Assembly: GCA_035326425.1 (NCBI GenBank)
Contig: DAOLFG010000005.1
Span: 1-64,000, forward strand
Direction: 5' to 3'
DNA: 64,000 bases
Origin: CALKJU01 sp035326425
Lineage (GTDB): Bacteria; Pseudomonadota; Alphaproteobacteria; Geminicoccales; Geminicoccaceae
Within the stretch, counting starts at the first letter, position 1, and each line of letters starts with the position of its first letter. The translations under genes and the position numbers were made by a program. Below are positions 27,351 through 35,974 of this stretch, one piece after another. The notes beneath the pieces are model-generated. The model saw only the letters and a program-made list of their open reading frames with translations. It did not search any database and had not been told where the DNA came from.

Positions 27351-29255
27351 TCAGATCTCCACCTGGGTTCCCAGCTCGACCACGCGCCCGGGTGGAATGC
27401 GGAAATAGGCGGTGGCGCTCTGGGCACCGGCGGTCAGCACGATGAACAGCCGCTCCTGGAACGGCCCCATCTCCCGCCGCGGCGAGGCGATCAGGGTCTC
27501 GCGGCCCAGGAAATAGGACGTCGCCATCGGGTCGGTGGCGAGTCCGTATTCGCGCGCCTGCCCGAGGGCGGCCGGCACGTCCGGCTCGTCCATGAAGCCG
27601 AAGCAGGCGATGACGCGGAAGAAGCCCTTGCCGAGCCGCTCGACCGTGACCCGCTCGGCCGGCGGGACATAGGGCTCGTCGCTGGTCCGTACCGTCATCA
27701 CGATGACGCGCTCATGCACCACCTTGTTGTGCTTCAGGTTGTGCAGCAGCGCGTTCGGCACCAGCTCCGGCCGGGCGGTCATGAACACCGCCGTGCCCGA
27801 GACACGGATGTGCGAGCTGCCCAGCTTCTCGATGAAGCCGTCGAGGCCGAGGCCGTGGCCATGGATCTGCTCGGCCACCACCCGCCGCCCGCGGCGCCAG
27901 GTGAGCACGACGGTGGCGAAGGCCGCGGCGATGAGCAGCGGAAACCAGCCGCCATGGACCACCTTCAAGGTGTTCGCGGCGATGTAGGCGAGCTCGACCG
28001 CCAGCAGCGAGCCGAACACCAGCGCGGCGAGCACGGGATGCCAATGCCAGCGCACGAGCGCCACGATCCAGGCCAGGACGGTGACCGCACCCATGGTGCC
28101 GCTGACCGACATGCCGTAGGCGGCGGCGAGGCTGCTGGAATCGCCGAAGCCCAGCACCAGCAGCAGCACGCCGGTGGCGAGCAGCCAGTTCATCTTGGGC
28201 AGGTAGATCTGGCCAGCTTCCGATGCCGAGGTGTGGCGCACCGTCATGCGGGGCAGATAGCCCAGCTGGATCGCCTGGCGCGTCAGCGAGAACACGCCCG
28301 AGATCAGGGCCTGCGAGGCGATGATCGTGGCTGCCGTGGTGAGGCCGACCAGCGGATAGATCAGGCTTTCCGGCGCCAGGCCGAAGAAGGGCTGTGCCGC
28401 CGCCGCGGGATCGCGCAGAAGCAGGGCGCCCTGCCCCAGATAGTTCACCACCAGGGCCGGAAACACGACGAACAGCCAGGCCCGGCGGATCGGTCCGCGG
28501 CCGAAATGGCCCATGTCGGCGTAGAGCGCCTCGGCACCCGTCACCGCCAGCACCATCGAGCCCATGGCGGCGAAGGCATGCCAGCCATGCGTCGTGAAAA
28601 GCCCCACCGCCCAGCGCGGATCGAGCGCGCGCAGGATGCCCGGCTGCTGCACGATCTGGAAAAGGCCCAGCACCGCCAGCGTGGCGAACCACACCAGCAT
28701 CACGGGTCCGAAGAGGGCCCCGACCCGGGCCGTACCGGTGCGCTGGATGGCGAACAGGCACAGCAGCACGGCGACGGTGAGCGGCAGGACATAGGGCTCG
28801 AGCGCCGGCTGGGCCGCCTGCAGGCCCTCGACCGCCGAAAGCACCGAGATCGCCGGCGTGATCAGGCCGTCGCCGTAGAACAAGCCCAGGCCGACGATGG
28901 CGAGCCCGAGGACGAGTGCCGCCTGGCGCGGCGTCTCGGCGCCGCGCTGCGCCAGGGCGGCGATCGCCAGGACACCGCCCTCGCCGCGATTGTCGGCCCG
29001 CAGCACGATGGTGACGTATTTGATCGTCACGATGATGACGAGCGACCAGAACATCACCGACGGCACGCCCAGGATGGTGGCCTCGCCGAGCCGGAGCCCG
29101 CCGTCGTGCCGGAAGGTCTCGCGGATGGCGTAGATGGGGCTGGTGCCGATGTCCCCGAACACCACGCCGATGGCGGCGATGGCCAGCCCGAGCTGGCCGG
29201 CATGGGCGTGACCGCCTTGCTCTCCCGATACGGCCACTGGCGGCGCGGAGGCCAT
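27351..29255 (-). CDS. kup: Low-affinity potassium uptake protein Kup
   Basis: Proton-coupled potassium transporter of 634 residues in the HAK/KUP/KT family. About twelve membrane spans fill residues 20-470, starting with the family signature GVVFGDIGTSPIYAIRE. A cytoplasmic domain of about 160 residues follows (including SGTAVFMTARPELVPNALLHN). The length is normal. The start at 29255 has a GGAGG box. Many alphaproteobacteria carry several kup copies; whether others exist is not visible here. Confidence 0.95.
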   Translation of the reverse strand: MASAPPVAVSGEQGGHAHAGQLGLAIAAIGVVFGDIGTSPIYAIRETFRHDGGLRLGEATILGVPSVMFWSLVIIVTIKYVTIVLRADNRGEGGVLAIAALAQRGAETPRQAALVLGLAIVGLGLFYGDGLITPAISVLSAVEGLQAAQPALEPYVLPLTVAVLLCLFAIQRTGTARVGALFGPVMLVWFATLAVLGLFQIVQQPGILRALDPRWAVGLFTTHGWHAFAAMGSMVLAVTGAEALYADMGHFGRGPIRRAWLFVVFPALVVNYLGQGALLLRDPAAAAQPFFGLAPESLIYPLVGLTTAATIIASQALISGVFSLTRQAIQLGYLPRMTVRHTSASEAGQIYLPKMNWLLATGVLLLVLGFGDSSSLAAAYGMSVSGTMGAVTVLAWIVALVRWHWHPVLAALVFGSLLAVELAYIAANTLKVVHGGWFPLLIAAAFATVVLTWRRGRRVVAEQIHGHGLGLDGFIEKLGSSHIRVSGTAVFMTARPELVPNALLHNLKHNKVVHERVIVMTVRTSDEPYVPPAERVTVERLGKGFFRVIACFGFMDEPDVPAALGQAREYGLATDPMATSYFLGRETLIASPRREMGPFQERLFIVLTAGAQSATAYFRIPPGRVVELGTQVEI

Positions 29256-29386
29256 GACGCTGCGTTCCTCCAGACCGGGCCGAGACCCGGCGGCGCGGGG
29301 CCATAGCCGGGCGGCGCGACCAACGTCAACGTGTCGTCATCGCAAGGGTGCCTGTTCGCGCCGGGGCATGCTATCGCCGCGCCGCC

Positions 29387-31246
29387 ATGCTTCACTTGAA
29401 CGACCTCACGCTCCGGATCGCCGGCCGTCCCCTGCTGGAGGGTGCCACGATCCACCTGCAGGCCGGCGGCCGCTATGGCCTGGTCGGCCGCAACGGCACC
29501 GGCAAGACCTCGCTGCTGCGGCTGATCCTGGGCCAGCTCACGCCCGACGCCGGCACGCTGCGGCTGCGCGCTGACGCGCGGCTGGCCACGGTGGCGCAGG
29601 AGGCGCCGGGCGGCGAGCGCACGCCGCTCGACGTGGTGCTGGCGGCCGACACCGAACGCGCCGCGCTACTGGCCGAAGCGGCGCATGCCACCGACCCGAA
29701 CCGGATCGCCGAGATCCAGACCCGCCTCGCCGACATCGGTGCGCACCGCGCCGAATCGCGGGCGGTCACCATCCTCAAGGGCCTGGGCTTCGCCGACGCC
29801 GACCAGCACCGGCCGATGTCGAGCTTCTCGGGCGGCTGGCGGATGCGGGCGGCGCTGGCCGCCACCCTGTTCGTCGAGCCCGACTTCCTGCTGCTGGACG
29901 AGCCCACGAACCACCTCGACCTCGAGGCCACGATGTGGCTGCAGGAGCATCTGCGAAGCTATCCGCGCACGCTGCTCATCGTCAGCCACGACCGCGACCT
30001 GCTCAACGAGGTGCCGCAGCGGATCGTCCATCTCGAGGGACGGAAGCTGACGGTCTATGCCGGCGGCTACGACCAGTTCGAGCGCATCAGGCGCGAGAAG
30101 CTGGAGCTCGCCGAGAAGTCGCGCGCCCGCCAGGAGCAGGAGCGGGCGCGCATCCAGGCCTTCGTCGACCGGTTCCGCTACAAGGCCAGCAAGGCCCGCC
30201 AGGCGCAGAGCCGGGTGAAGATGCTGGAGCGGATGCAGCCGATCGCCGAGGCCATCGTCGAGCCCGAGATCGTGTTCTCCTTCCCAGCCGGCAGCGTGCC
30301 GGCGCCGCCGCTGGTGGCGATGGACCGGGTCCGCGCCGGCTATGGCGGCCGCATCGTGCTCGACCGGCTGTCCTTGCGCATCGACCCGGACGACCGCATC
30401 GCGCTGCTGGGCGCCAACGGTAACGGCAAGTCGACCTTCGCCAAGCTGATCGCCGGCCGGCTGCCGCCGATGTCGGGCGAGATGTCGCGCGCCCGCGCCC
30501 TCGAGGTCGCCTTCTTCGCTCAGCACCAGATCGAGGACCTCGATCCGGCGGCCAGCGGCATCGAGCATCTCCGCCGCCTGCTGCCACAGGAGCGCGAGGA
30601 GCAGCTGCGCGCTCGGCTCGCCCGTTTCGGCCTCGTCCAGCACAAGGGCGAGACGCCGGCGGCCCAGCTCTCGGGCGGCGAGAAGGCGAGGCTGTGCTTC
30701 GCGCTGATGTGCGTGAAGGCGCCGCACGTGCTGATCCTCGACGAGCCGACCAACCACCTGGACATCGATTCCCGCCAGGCCCTGGTCGAGGCGGTGAACG
30801 AGTTCCCGGGTGCGGTGATCATCGTCAGCCACGACCGCCACCTCGTCGAGCTGACGGCGGACCGGCTGTGGCTGGTGGCGGGCGGCAGGGTGACGCCCTG
30901 GGAAGGCGATCTCGACGACTACCGCCGCTGGCTGCTCGGACTCGGCGCCGCCGAGAGGGAGGCGCCCGCGCCGACGCCCGAGCGATCACGCACGAGCCCG
31001 GCCGAGCGGCGGGCGAAGCTGGTGCCGCTGCGCTCGGCAGCACGCGCCGCCGAGCGCGAGGTCGAGAAGCTGACCGCCGAGCGGGACCGGCTCGTGGGCA
31101 AGCTGGCCGATCCCGCCACCTACGACGCCGCCGGCGATGTCGCGGCCCTGCGCCGACGCGAGAAGGAGCTGGACGAGCTGATCGCCGCCGCCGAGGCCCG
31201 CTGGCTGGAGGCCGAGGCCGAGATCGAGGCGGTCGAGGCCGGCTGA
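29387..31246 (+). CDS. ABC-F family ATP-binding protein
   Basis: Soluble protein of 619 residues with two fused ABC ATPase domains and no membrane part, the ABC-F arrangement that acts on ribosomes rather than in transport. Domain 1 (about 1-240) has Walker A GRNGTGKTS, signature FSGGW and Walker B LLDEPTNHLD. The arginine-rich linker lies around 240-310. Domain 2 (about 310-530) has GANGNGKST, LSGGEKAR and LILDEPTNHLD. The C-terminal coiled tail (about 540-615) resembles Uup/YheS. The ATG at 29387 lacks a clear ribosome site and may be used from a short or leaderless message. Confidence 0.92.
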   Translation: MLHLNDLTLRIAGRPLLEGATIHLQAGGRYGLVGRNGTGKTSLLRLILGQLTPDAGTLRLRADARLATVAQEAPGGERTPLDVVLAADTERAALLAEAAHATDPNRIAEIQTRLADIGAHRAESRAVTILKGLGFADADQHRPMSSFSGGWRMRAALAATLFVEPDFLLLDEPTNHLDLEATMWLQEHLRSYPRTLLIVSHDRDLLNEVPQRIVHLEGRKLTVYAGGYDQFERIRREKLELAEKSRARQEQERARIQAFVDRFRYKASKARQAQSRVKMLERMQPIAEAIVEPEIVFSFPAGSVPAPPLVAMDRVRAGYGGRIVLDRLSLRIDPDDRIALLGANGNGKSTFAKLIAGRLPPMSGEMSRARALEVAFFAQHQIEDLDPAASGIEHLRRLLPQEREEQLRARLARFGLVQHKGETPAAQLSGGEKARLCFALMCVKAPHVLILDEPTNHLDIDSRQALVEAVNEFPGAVIIVSHDRHLVELTADRLWLVAGGRVTPWEGDLDDYRRWLLGLGAAEREAPAPTPERSRTSPAERRAKLVPLRSAARAAEREVEKLTAERDRLVGKLADPATYDAAGDVAALRRREKELDELIAAAEARWLEAEAEIEAVEAG

Positions 31247-31284
31247 GGCTGATTTGAGGCGCCGGTCGTGCTAGATTCCGGCCC

Positions 31285-31851
31285 ATGGCCGAGCCCGCCC
31301 TGTCCCCCCGCATGACCGTCGCCGAGTTCTATGATTGGCACGACGGCAGCGACACCCGGCACGAGCTCGTTCGGGGTGTGCCCGTCGCGATGGCTCCGCC
31401 CAGCGGGCGGCATGCCGTCATCGTCAGCAACATCCAAGGCTCGCTCCAGCGGCAGATCCCGCTGCCGTGCCGAGTCCTTCCTGGCGGCGGCGTGGCGCAC
31501 GGCGAGGCCGGCGACGAATGCCGGGTACCCGATATCTTCGTCTCCTGCGAGCCAACGCCGCCTCGCTACTTCACGAGCCCCCGCCTGATCGTCGAGGTGC
31601 TCTCGCCCTCGACCGAGAAGGAGGACCGCACCGACAAGCTCGACTTCTACCAGTCGTTCGCGAGTGTCGAGGCGATCCTCTTCGTCTGGCAGGACAAGCG
31701 TCGGGTGCAGCTACACGTCCGCGACGGCGTCCTCTGGCTGACCCGGGACTTCATCGGCACCGGCACCGTTCGCCTCGCCGTCCTCGACCTCGCGATGTCG
31801 CTCGAGGAGATCTACGCAGGGCTCGACCTGCCGATGGAGCCTGCCGCCTGA
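31285..31851 (+). CDS. Uma2 family endonuclease (DUF820)
   Basis: Protein of 188 residues with the restriction-endonuclease-like fold of the Uma2/DUF820 family. The PD-(D/E)xK core is visible as VPDIFVSC, followed by LIVEVLSPSTEKEDRTDKLDFYQ, where Asp, Glu and Lys occupy the active-site positions. The biological role of the family is unclear. It lies downstream of the ABC-F gene, and its stop overlaps the cytochrome c start (TGATG). A TAGATT hexamer ends 7 bp before the ATG and no ribosome site is seen, so the message may be leaderless. Confidence 0.88.
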   Translation: MAEPALSPRMTVAEFYDWHDGSDTRHELVRGVPVAMAPPSGRHAVIVSNIQGSLQRQIPLPCRVLPGGGVAHGEAGDECRVPDIFVSCEPTPPRYFTSPRLIVEVLSPSTEKEDRTDKLDFYQSFASVEAILFVWQDKRRVQLHVRDGVLWLTRDFIGTGTVRLAVLDLAMSLEEIYAGLDLPMEPAA

Positions 31852-32156
31852 TGCTCTGCGCGGCCGCGGCCCTAGTATTCCTGGCGACTCCGGCCCTTGC
31901 ACAGGACAAGGTGCTGGTCGAGCGCGGCCGTGCCCTGCTGGAGCGCAACTGCTCGTCCTGCCACGCCATCGGCGAGGACGGCGCCAGTCCGCTTCCGGCG
32001 GCCACTGCCTTTCGCGACATCAAGCAGAAATATCCGGTCGAGGCTCTGGCGGAGCCATTAGCGGAGGGCATCGAGACCGGCCATCCGCAGATGCCGACGC
32101 GCGCCTTCGCGCCCGAGGATGTCGACGCGATCCTGGCCTATCTCGAGACCCTCTGA
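31851..32156 (+). CDS. Small secreted c-type cytochrome
   Basis: Periplasmic electron carrier of 101 residues. A signal peptide (MLCAAAALVFLATPALAQ) is followed by a single class I cytochrome c domain with the haem motif CSSCH and an axial methionine candidate in HPQMPTRAF. The C-terminal helix AILAYLETL is typical. Its start overlaps the stop of the Uma2 gene by one base, so translation is probably coupled although the products seem unrelated. Confidence 0.88.
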   Translation: MLCAAAALVFLATPALAQDKVLVERGRALLERNCSSCHAIGEDGASPLPAATAFRDIKQKYPVEALAEPLAEGIETGHPQMPTRAFAPEDVDAILAYLETL

Positions 32157-32235
32157 TCTCGGCACCCTCTGACCGGCCCACGGAACCGGCGCCTGCGGGG
32201 CGGCGTTCGGGCACCCGAGAGGGAAGAGGACACCG

Positions 32236-32427
32236 ATGAAGCCCGCCGATCCCGAAACCCAGCCGCTGACCCGCAAGGCCATGCACAAGGGGCAAACGGT
32301 CCCGCCCGGCCAGCCCGAGCTGAAGGAAGCGCCGTTGGATGAGCCCTATGGCAAGAAGAGCGGCTCGAAGCCTCCTCGCGTGCCCGAGGAGAAGTCCAAG
32401 GGTGCAACACCTGGGGGTCGCCGGTGA
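32236..32427 (+). CDS. Small charged hypothetical protein
   Basis: Protein of 63 residues, rich in Lys, Pro, Glu and Gly (LTRKAMHKGQTVPPGQ, then KKSGSKPPRVPEEKSKG), with no hydrophobic segment; probably disordered and cytoplasmic. A good ribosome site (GAGGGAAGAGGA) precedes the ATG, which supports real translation. It stands 80 bp after the cytochrome gene. I do not recognise a family. Confidence 0.65.
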   Translation: MKPADPETQPLTRKAMHKGQTVPPGQPELKEAPLDEPYGKKSGSKPPRVPEEKSKGATPGGRR

Positions 32428-32494
32428 ATTTGCACGCTATGGGTTGTTGACATCGCCACGCTGCCGTGCAGCATGATCCGAGGCAACAACTAGG

Positions 32495-32508
32495 AAAGGA
32501 GGTGATCC
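32495..32508 (+). promoter_or_regulatory. Full-length Shine-Dalgarno match
   Basis: AAAGGAGGTGATCC is the complete complement of the 3-prime tail of bacterial 16S rRNA (14 consecutive bases). It stands one base before the ATG of a 22-codon ORF, so the core AGGAGG lies about 7 bases from the start. No other gene in the window has a match of this length. Upstream, GTTGTTG (32443-32449) and CAACAAC (32484-32490) could pair to present the site, and TTGACA lies at 32447-32452 with a weak CATGAT 19 bp later. Confidence 0.75.
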
Positions 32509-32509
32509 G

Positions 32510-32578
32510 ATGTCGAGCGCCCTGGTGCGTGGTTCGGGTTTCGCGACGATGTCGATCACGTCCCGTCGCGAGGCCTGA
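32510..32578 (+). CDS. 22-residue ORF with exceptional ribosome site
   Basis: A short frame encodes 22 residues, starting MSSALVRGSG and ending SITSRREA, then TGA. Its case rests on the 14-base Shine-Dalgarno match, an isolated position between two genes, a hairpin at 32610-32627 and an intrinsic terminator at 32633-32666. Together these make a compact transcription unit of roughly 180-220 nt. The next plus-strand gene is 600 bp away beyond an opposing gene, so this does not look like a leader for a downstream operon. It may be a regulatory peptide, a small RNA with a translated part, or a ribosome-titrating element. No function is known to me. Confidence 0.5.
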   Translation: MSSALVRGSGFATMSITSRREA

Positions 32579-32609
32579 CCAAGCGGACAACGCTTTCTCA
32601 GGCGAACCG

Positions 32610-32666
32610 CGAAGCACCAACGCTTCGTTACGGAGGCCGTCCCGAGAGGGGCGGCCTCTTCGTTTG
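32610..32666 (+). terminator. Hairpin pair and intrinsic terminator after the 22-codon ORF
   Basis: First hairpin: CGAAGC (32610-32615), six-base loop, GCTTCG (32622-32627). Second: an 11-bp stem from 32633-32643 and 32648-32658 (GAGGCCG arm with CGGCCTC, one G-T wobble) capped by a GAGA tetraloop and followed by TTCGTTTG. It is a good terminator for the plus strand. It may also serve the converging minus-strand gene whose stop is at 32670, since the stem is symmetrical. Confidence 0.75.
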
Positions 32667-32669
32667 TGC

Positions 32670-33062
32670 TCAGCTCGGCGTCTCGTCGGTGCCGACGACG
32701 CCGCTGTCGCGACGCCGGATCATGTTGAACATCGGCCCGGCGGCGAAGACGAGGCCGGCCAGGATCGGCGCCGCCCACTGCCAGAAGTCGACATCGGTCA
32801 GGTCGAGCCAGCCCTGCATCGCGCAACCGGCGAGGATGGCCACGATGGCCAGGATCATGCCGGTGGTGGCGCCCGGGAACTCGCGCGCCAGGCTCAGCAT
32901 GTAGAGGACCACGAGGCCGGTCAGCGCCAGGACGATCAGCACCACGCCCGGCATGTCGTCCCACTCGATCAGCGCCCAGTGCGAAAGCGAGAATATCGGG
33001 TTGAAGATGGCGAGGCTGACCAGCACCCGCCAAAGCACGCTCCACCAGATGCTGGTTCTCAA
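32670..33062 (-). CDS. DUF6524-like membrane protein
   Basis: Integral membrane protein of 130 residues with about four hydrophobic segments (roughly 8-28, 38-58, 68-85 and 95-112). The N-terminus MRTSIWWSVLWRVLVSLAIFN and the motif NPIFSLSHW resemble the DUF6524 family of proteobacterial membrane proteins. No catalytic residues are evident. The gene converges on the short ORF terminator. Function unknown. Confidence 0.75.
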   Translation of the reverse strand: MRTSIWWSVLWRVLVSLAIFNPIFSLSHWALIEWDDMPGVVLIVLALTGLVVLYMLSLAREFPGATTGMILAIVAILAGCAMQGWLDLTDVDFWQWAAPILAGLVFAAGPMFNMIRRRDSGVVGTDETPS

Positions 33063-33185
33063 CGGACAGCTCCCCGCGGGCCGATGCGCGCCACCTGCAC
33101 GCCCGTCGGTGAAGCGTCAAGCGCCGGGGTGCCTTGCGGCGATGCTCCTTGCTTCGCCGGCGGGTTTGAGGCGTATGCCGCCTCC

Positions 33186-33764
33186 ATGCCCAACCTGCTT
33201 TCCGCCCCCGGCACCAGGCTCAGCATCTGCGGCCTCGAGGAGATCGCGGCACTGCGCGACCATTCGGTCACACATGTGCTGTCGATCCTGGATCCCACCT
33301 GGCCGGATCCCGTGGCCTTCGCCGAATGGGGCGCCCACGTCCGCCATACGCTGCGCTTCCACGACATCATCGCCGACTATCCGGGCTTCGACGCGCCGGC
33401 GCGCGGTCATGTCGAGCAGGTGATCGCCTTCGGCGATGCCATCGAGGCGGCGGGGGAGCCCGTGGGCCACCTGCTGATCCACTGTCATGCCGGCATCTCG
33501 CGCTCGACGGCGTCGATGGCGATCCTGCTCGCCCGCGAGACACCGGGACAAGAGCAGGCCGTCTTCGAGCGCCTGCGCGAGATCCGGCCGAAAGCCTGGC
33601 CCAACTCGCGCATGATCGCCTTCGCCGACGAGATCCTGGGCTGCGGCGGCAGGCTGGTCGAGGAGCTGCGCCGGCATTACCTGGGTCAGGTGGAACGCCG
33701 GCCGGAGCTCGTGGAAATGATCCGCGGCCTCGGCCGCGGCGCCGAGATCCCCGCCTCCCTCTAG
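33186..33764 (+). CDS. Protein tyrosine phosphatase-like protein
   Basis: Protein of 192 residues with the Cys-based phosphatase signature HCHAGISRS, where the nucleophilic Cys and the phosphate-binding Arg are spaced CX5R (about residues 101-108). An upstream Asp in FHDIIADYPG could be the general acid. The fold resembles compact dual-specificity phosphatases, so the substrate may be phosphotyrosine or another phosphoester. No ribosome site is seen, and a TATGCC hexamer ends six bases before the ATG, so a leaderless message is possible. Confidence 0.85.
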   Translation: MPNLLSAPGTRLSICGLEEIAALRDHSVTHVLSILDPTWPDPVAFAEWGAHVRHTLRFHDIIADYPGFDAPARGHVEQVIAFGDAIEAAGEPVGHLLIHCHAGISRSTASMAILLARETPGQEQAVFERLREIRPKAWPNSRMIAFADEILGCGGRLVEELRRHYLGQVERRPELVEMIRGLGRGAEIPASL

Positions 33765-33775
33765 GACCGTCGAGC

Positions 33776-33814
33776 TTGCAGGCGACCTAGCCTCTGTTAT
33801 CGTCCGTTCCGGAC
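33776..33814 (+). promoter_or_regulatory. Candidate promoter of the sugar transporter operon
   Basis: TTGCAG (33776-33781) and TATCGT (33798-33803) are separated by 16 bp in the 83-bp gap before the binding-protein gene. A short inverted repeat, GTCCG-TTC-CGGAC (33802-33814), overlaps the expected start of transcription and could be an operator. Both are weak matches. Confidence 0.35.
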
Positions 33815-33847
33815 CGGGAGCCAAAGCTCGGCCTGGGAGGCTACACG

Positions 33848-34936
33848 ATGTCGTTCAGTCTGATCGATCGCCTCGGGAATCCCCTGAGCCGCCGCCGCGT
33901 TCTGCAGGCCAGCGCCGCCAGTGCCGCGGCTCTCGCCGTGGCTCGGCCGAGCCGGGTGCTCGCCGCCGGGCCGACCGTGGTCAACTCGATCCGCTCGCTG
34001 ACCAACCCCTACCACGCCACCTGGAACGCCGGCGGTGCCGCCTTCGCCAAGGCGATGGGCGTCGAGTACGTGACGCTGGTCACCGAGGGCAACAGCGAGA
34101 AGGGCGTGGCCGACATCAAGGCCATGCTGGCCAAGACCGGCGGCGACATGGTGCTGAACGTCGACCCCAACGACAGCCCGGACGCCCGGCCGATCGTCGA
34201 GGCCTGCAAGGCCGCCGGCGCCTATGTCGTCACGCAGTGGAACAAGCCCAACGACCTGCATCCCTGGGACTTCGACCCGAACTATGTCGCCCACATCTCG
34301 TTCAACGGCGTGCCCAACGGCAAGCTGATGGCCGAGACGCTGTTCAAGGCCATGGGCGGCAAGGGCGGCATCGTGGCACTGGGCGGCATCCTGTCGAACA
34401 TCCCGGCCATCGAGCGCAAGAAGGGCCTGGACGAGGCCCTGGCCGCCCATCCCGACGTCAAGCTGCTCGACTTCCAGGTCGCCAACTGGTCGCCGACCGA
34501 GGCGCTCGAGAAGGTCAATGCCTGGCTCACCCAGTACGGCGACCAGATCACCGGCATCTGGGCCGCCAACGACGACATGGCGCTGGGCGCCCTCGAGGCG
34601 CTGCGCGCCGACGGCCGCGCCGGCAAGGTGCCGGTCACCGGCATCGACGGCATCCAGCTCGCCGTCGAGGCGATCATGGCCGGCGAGCTGGCCGGCACGG
34701 TGTCCTGGGATCCGTTCTGGCAGGGCGGCATGGGCCTGTCGCTCGGCTACCACGCCAAGACCGGCAAGTTCGATCCCTCCAAGGAGGGCAAGGAGCACCG
34801 CGAGTTCTACGGCCGCGGCGTGCCGGTGACCTCCGAGAACGCCAAGGCGTTCTACGAGAGCAACATCAAGAGCGAGCCCCAGATCGACTGGAGCGACATC
34901 TGGGGCCGCGCCACCGGGCAGATCCAGTACGGCTGA
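33848..34936 (+). CDS. Sugar ABC transporter substrate-binding protein
   Basis: Periplasmic binding protein of 362 residues in the ribose/rhizopine (type I) family. The N-terminus has a twin-arginine-type signal (SRRRVLQASAASAAALAVA), so it is probably exported folded. The mature part has two Rossmann lobes with NPYHATWNAGGAAFAKAMG, an NVDPNDS region, and VTGIDGIQLAVEAI, where the GIDG motif marks the hinge region of sugar-binding members. A GGGAGG box precedes the ATG. First gene of a transporter operon; the sugar is unknown. Confidence 0.92.
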   Translation: MSFSLIDRLGNPLSRRRVLQASAASAAALAVARPSRVLAAGPTVVNSIRSLTNPYHATWNAGGAAFAKAMGVEYVTLVTEGNSEKGVADIKAMLAKTGGDMVLNVDPNDSPDARPIVEACKAAGAYVVTQWNKPNDLHPWDFDPNYVAHISFNGVPNGKLMAETLFKAMGGKGGIVALGGILSNIPAIERKKGLDEALAAHPDVKLLDFQVANWSPTEALEKVNAWLTQYGDQITGIWAANDDMALGALEALRADGRAGKVPVTGIDGIQLAVEAIMAGELAGTVSWDPFWQGGMGLSLGYHAKTGKFDPSKEGKEHREFYGRGVPVTSENAKAFYESNIKSEPQIDWSDIWGRATGQIQYG

Positions 34937-34957
34937 GTCGCGGGCGGAGCCGTCGCG

Positions 34958-35974
34958 ATGACCGCCGGGGGTGATGCGGCCCCCGCGAGCGTGGAGCATG
35001 GCCGTGCCGCCAGGCACGGCCATGCCGCCCGCTTCCGCCTGGCGCCCTGGGCGCCGCTGCTGGTGCTGTTGGCGCTGTGCGTCATCGTCGCCGCCATCAA
35101 CCCGAACTTCCTGACCTTCTCCAACTTCGTGCGCATCACCCAGGCGGCGATGATCCCGCTGGTGCTGGGCCTGGGCGCCACCTTCGTCATCCTGATGGGC
35201 TCGATCGACCTGTCGGTCGAGGGCGTGCTGGCGCTGGCGGCGGTGGTCTTGAGCCTCGTCGTGCTCAACGGCGCCAATGCCAACGATTTCGGCGTGCTCG
35301 GCGCCCTGTTCGTGCTGCTGATCGGCGCCGGGATGGGCTTCCTCAACGGCGTGATCCACGTGAAGATGCGGATCCCGTCCTTCATGGCGACGCTCGGCAT
35401 GTGGTTCGTCGGCGTCGGCGTCGCCAATGCGATCCTGGGCGGGCTCGCCGTGCGCATCAACGAGCCGCTGATCCGCGGCCTCGCCATCGACCGCTTCCTC
35501 GGCCTGCCCTGGGGCGTCTGGCTGGCGCTGGCGGCGCTGGGCGTGGCCTGGGTGATCCAGGAGCACACCAGGCTCGGCCGCTACATGTATGCCCTCGGCG
35601 GCGGCGAGGAGCTGGCGGCACTTTCGGGCATTCCGGCCAACAGGGTACGTATCGCCATCTTCACGATCGCCGGCGTGTTCTACGCGCTCGGCGGCATCCT
35701 GGCCGCAGCCCAGCTCGGCCTCGGCAACGCCCTGATCGGCCAGGGCCGGCTGTTCACCACCATCACCGCCGTCGTCGTCGGCGGCACGGCGCTCTCCGGC
35801 GGCCAGGGCAGCGTGCTGCAGACCCTGGTCGGCGTGCTGATCGTCGTCGTGCTGGCCAACGGCATGGTGCTGATGGGGGTCAGCCCCTACGTCCAGCAGG
35901 CGGTGCAGGGCCTGCTGATCATCGCGGCGGTGGCGATCTCGATCGACCGCGCCCGCAACCGGATCGTCAAGTGA
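34958..35974 (+). CDS. Sugar ABC transporter permease (RbsC-like), first
   Basis: Inner-membrane permease of 338 residues, with about eight to ten hydrophobic segments and the branched-chain/ribose permease domain (about 45-325). The family stretch LGATFVILMGSIDLSVEGVLAL and the conserved ALGGGEELAALSGI loop are visible. The N-terminus is a 30-residue Gly/Ala/His-rich tail. Its stop overlaps the GTG start of the ATPase. A second, different permease follows the ATPase, implying a heterodimeric channel. Confidence 0.93.
   Translation: MTAGGDAAPASVEHGRAARHGHAARFRLAPWAPLLVLLALCVIVAAINPNFLTFSNFVRITQAAMIPLVLGLGATFVILMGSIDLSVEGVLALAAVVLSLVVLNGANANDFGVLGALFVLLIGAGMGFLNGVIHVKMRIPSFMATLGMWFVGVGVANAILGGLAVRINEPLIRGLAIDRFLGLPWGVWLALAALGVAWVIQEHTRLGRYMYALGGGEELAALSGIPANRVRIAIFTIAGVFYALGGILAAAQLGLGNALIGQGRLFTTITAVVVGGTALSGGQGSVLQTLVGVLIVVVLANGMVLMGVSPYVQQAVQGLLIIAAVAISIDRARNRIVK

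Noticed and set aside
32490..32510. Possible fragment of a 16S rRNA gene 3-prime end on the minus strand
   Set aside because: The minus strand reads GGATCACCTCCTTT, but the bases before it do not match the conserved GAACCTGCGGCT that precedes it in 16S rRNA. The better reading is a plus-strand ribosome site.
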